NCBI GenBank assembly: GCA_001871815.1 | Contig: MNVP01000007.1 | Location: forward strand, 1 to 6,029 | Reading direction: 5' to 3' | DNA: 6,029 nt | DNA from: Candidatus Omnitrophica bacterium CG1_02_40_15 | GTDB taxonomy: Bacteria; Omnitrophota; Gorgyraeia; Gorgyraeales; Gorgyraeaceae | In this document: positions 5,633 to 6,029 of the stretch, piece by piece | Position numbering within the stretch: the first letter of the stretch is position 1 | Layout of the letters: every line of letters starts with the position of its first letter | Made by a program: the position numbers and the translations under genes | Notes under the pieces: generated by a model | Told to the model about the DNA's origin: nothing | Database searches by the model: none | Seen by the model: the letters and a program-made list of their open reading frames with translations, nothing else

Positions 5633-6029
5633 ATATGTCTTTCTAAATTCATTATAATACTCTCTGCTTCTTTGAAAGTACGATCCATATCATCTTTTGT
5701 AAATCCAGCTGACGCAAACCGCGCCATATCGCAATCATCAAACAGCCTCTTTACACCGTCTATAGTAGCCCCTGTAATGCCTATCTCTTTTAACCTGCTT
5801 TCCAGCACATCCTTTGTAATAGAGGGATGAGGTATATTTAATTTATCCGCTATATACTCTATAACAGCCCTGTGGATTTCCGTGTAAAATTCCTTTACCA
5901 TATTTTTATTCATTAGCTTCTTTGCGCCTTTAAGTCTTTTAGACGCAGCGCCTTTTGCGCGCAAAGACCTTGCGTAACCTATATCGGTTTTCAGCCTGTC
6001 CATATACAGCCCGTATAAATACAGGCCTG
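5629..6029 (-). CDS. batD: BatD-like protein, C-terminal part (5' end beyond window)
   Basis: The frame is open from the right edge to the TGA at 5631-5629, so only about 132 C-terminal residues are visible. An internal ATG at 6003 exists, but the frame continues upstream as GLYLYGLYMDRLKTD, which looks like the end of a membrane helix followed by a basic cytoplasmic anchor (YARSLRAKGAASKRLKGAKK). That pattern, followed by a helical domain (EFYTEIHRAVIEYIADKLN, then LFDDCDMARFA), is typical of the cytoplasmic tail of BatD, a single-pass protein with a large extracytoplasmic part. I therefore treat it as the end of batD rather than a 124-aa gene. It overlaps batE by four bases. A MoxR/VWA-associated BatD is expected next to batA/batB genes further right. 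Confidence is limited by the short visible part. Confidence 0.75.
   Translation of the reverse strand, partial: GLYLYGLYMDRLKTDIGYARSLRAKGAASKRLKGAKKLMNKNMVKEFYTEIHRAVIEYIADKLNIPHPSITKDVLESRLKEIGITGATIDGVKRLFDDCDMARFASAGFTKDDMDRTFKEAESIIMNLERHI

Noticed and set aside
5629..6003. A stand-alone 124-aa gene starting at the ATG at 6003
   Set aside because: The frame stays open to the window edge, with a hydrophobic then basic run typical of a BatD membrane anchor, so it is the tail of a longer gene.

Overview
The window comes from a bacterial genome of low to moderate GC. All recognisable genes lie on the minus strand, so transcription runs from high to low coordinates. The gene set suggests an uncultivated Gram-negative-type lineage: the end of a Bat (aerotolerance-type) operon, a class II B12-dependent ribonucleotide reductase with TSCPD and zinc-ribbon tails, a dCTP-deaminase-family gene, and a DUF4143 ATPase. 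The dispersed GTAGGGGAC palindromes fit lineages such as Omnitrophota, Nitrospirota or Deltaproteobacteria-like groups. No rRNA or tRNA is present, so the taxonomic reading is only an inference.

Layout in transcription order (right to left). 6029-4874: the 3' end of batD, truncated by the window edge, overlaps batE (TPR, two membrane helices, SH3) by ATGA. 4873-4747: a regulatory intergenic region holds a short hairpin repeat, a pair of NrdR-box-like sites exactly 31 bp apart, a good sigma70-type promoter and a strong Shine-Dalgarno. 4746-2437: nrdJ, complete at 769 aa. 2443-1892: dcd, whose ATG overlaps the nrdJ stop, giving a two-gene deoxynucleotide supply operon. 1891-1770: an intergenic region with a 14-bp-arm palindrome centred on the -35 of the next gene. 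1769-549: a DUF4143-type ATPase. 548-256: no gene, but a palindromic repeat and two terminator-like hairpins. 255-1: the 5' end (domain I) of a group II intron that continues off the left edge.

The genes fall into three groups. NrdJ reduces ribonucleotides without needing oxygen, and Dcd would normally supply dUTP for dTTP synthesis. The shared operon and the NrdR-like boxes point to control by the dNTP/ATP-sensing repressor NrdR. BatD/BatE belong to a separate envelope-associated operon. The ATPase looks like an independently transcribed accessory gene.

The observations most worth a second look are: (i) a class C-like group II intron placed just behind a terminator hairpin, with a visible 7-nt EBS1-IBS1 match; (ii) a palindromic repeat family with one intergenic copy and one copy translated in frame inside nrdJ; (iii) a dCTP deaminase whose conserved catalytic Glu is Ala; (iv) the NrdR box pair; (v) a long palindrome over the ATPase promoter. 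I found no CRISPR array and no clearly new multi-gene system.
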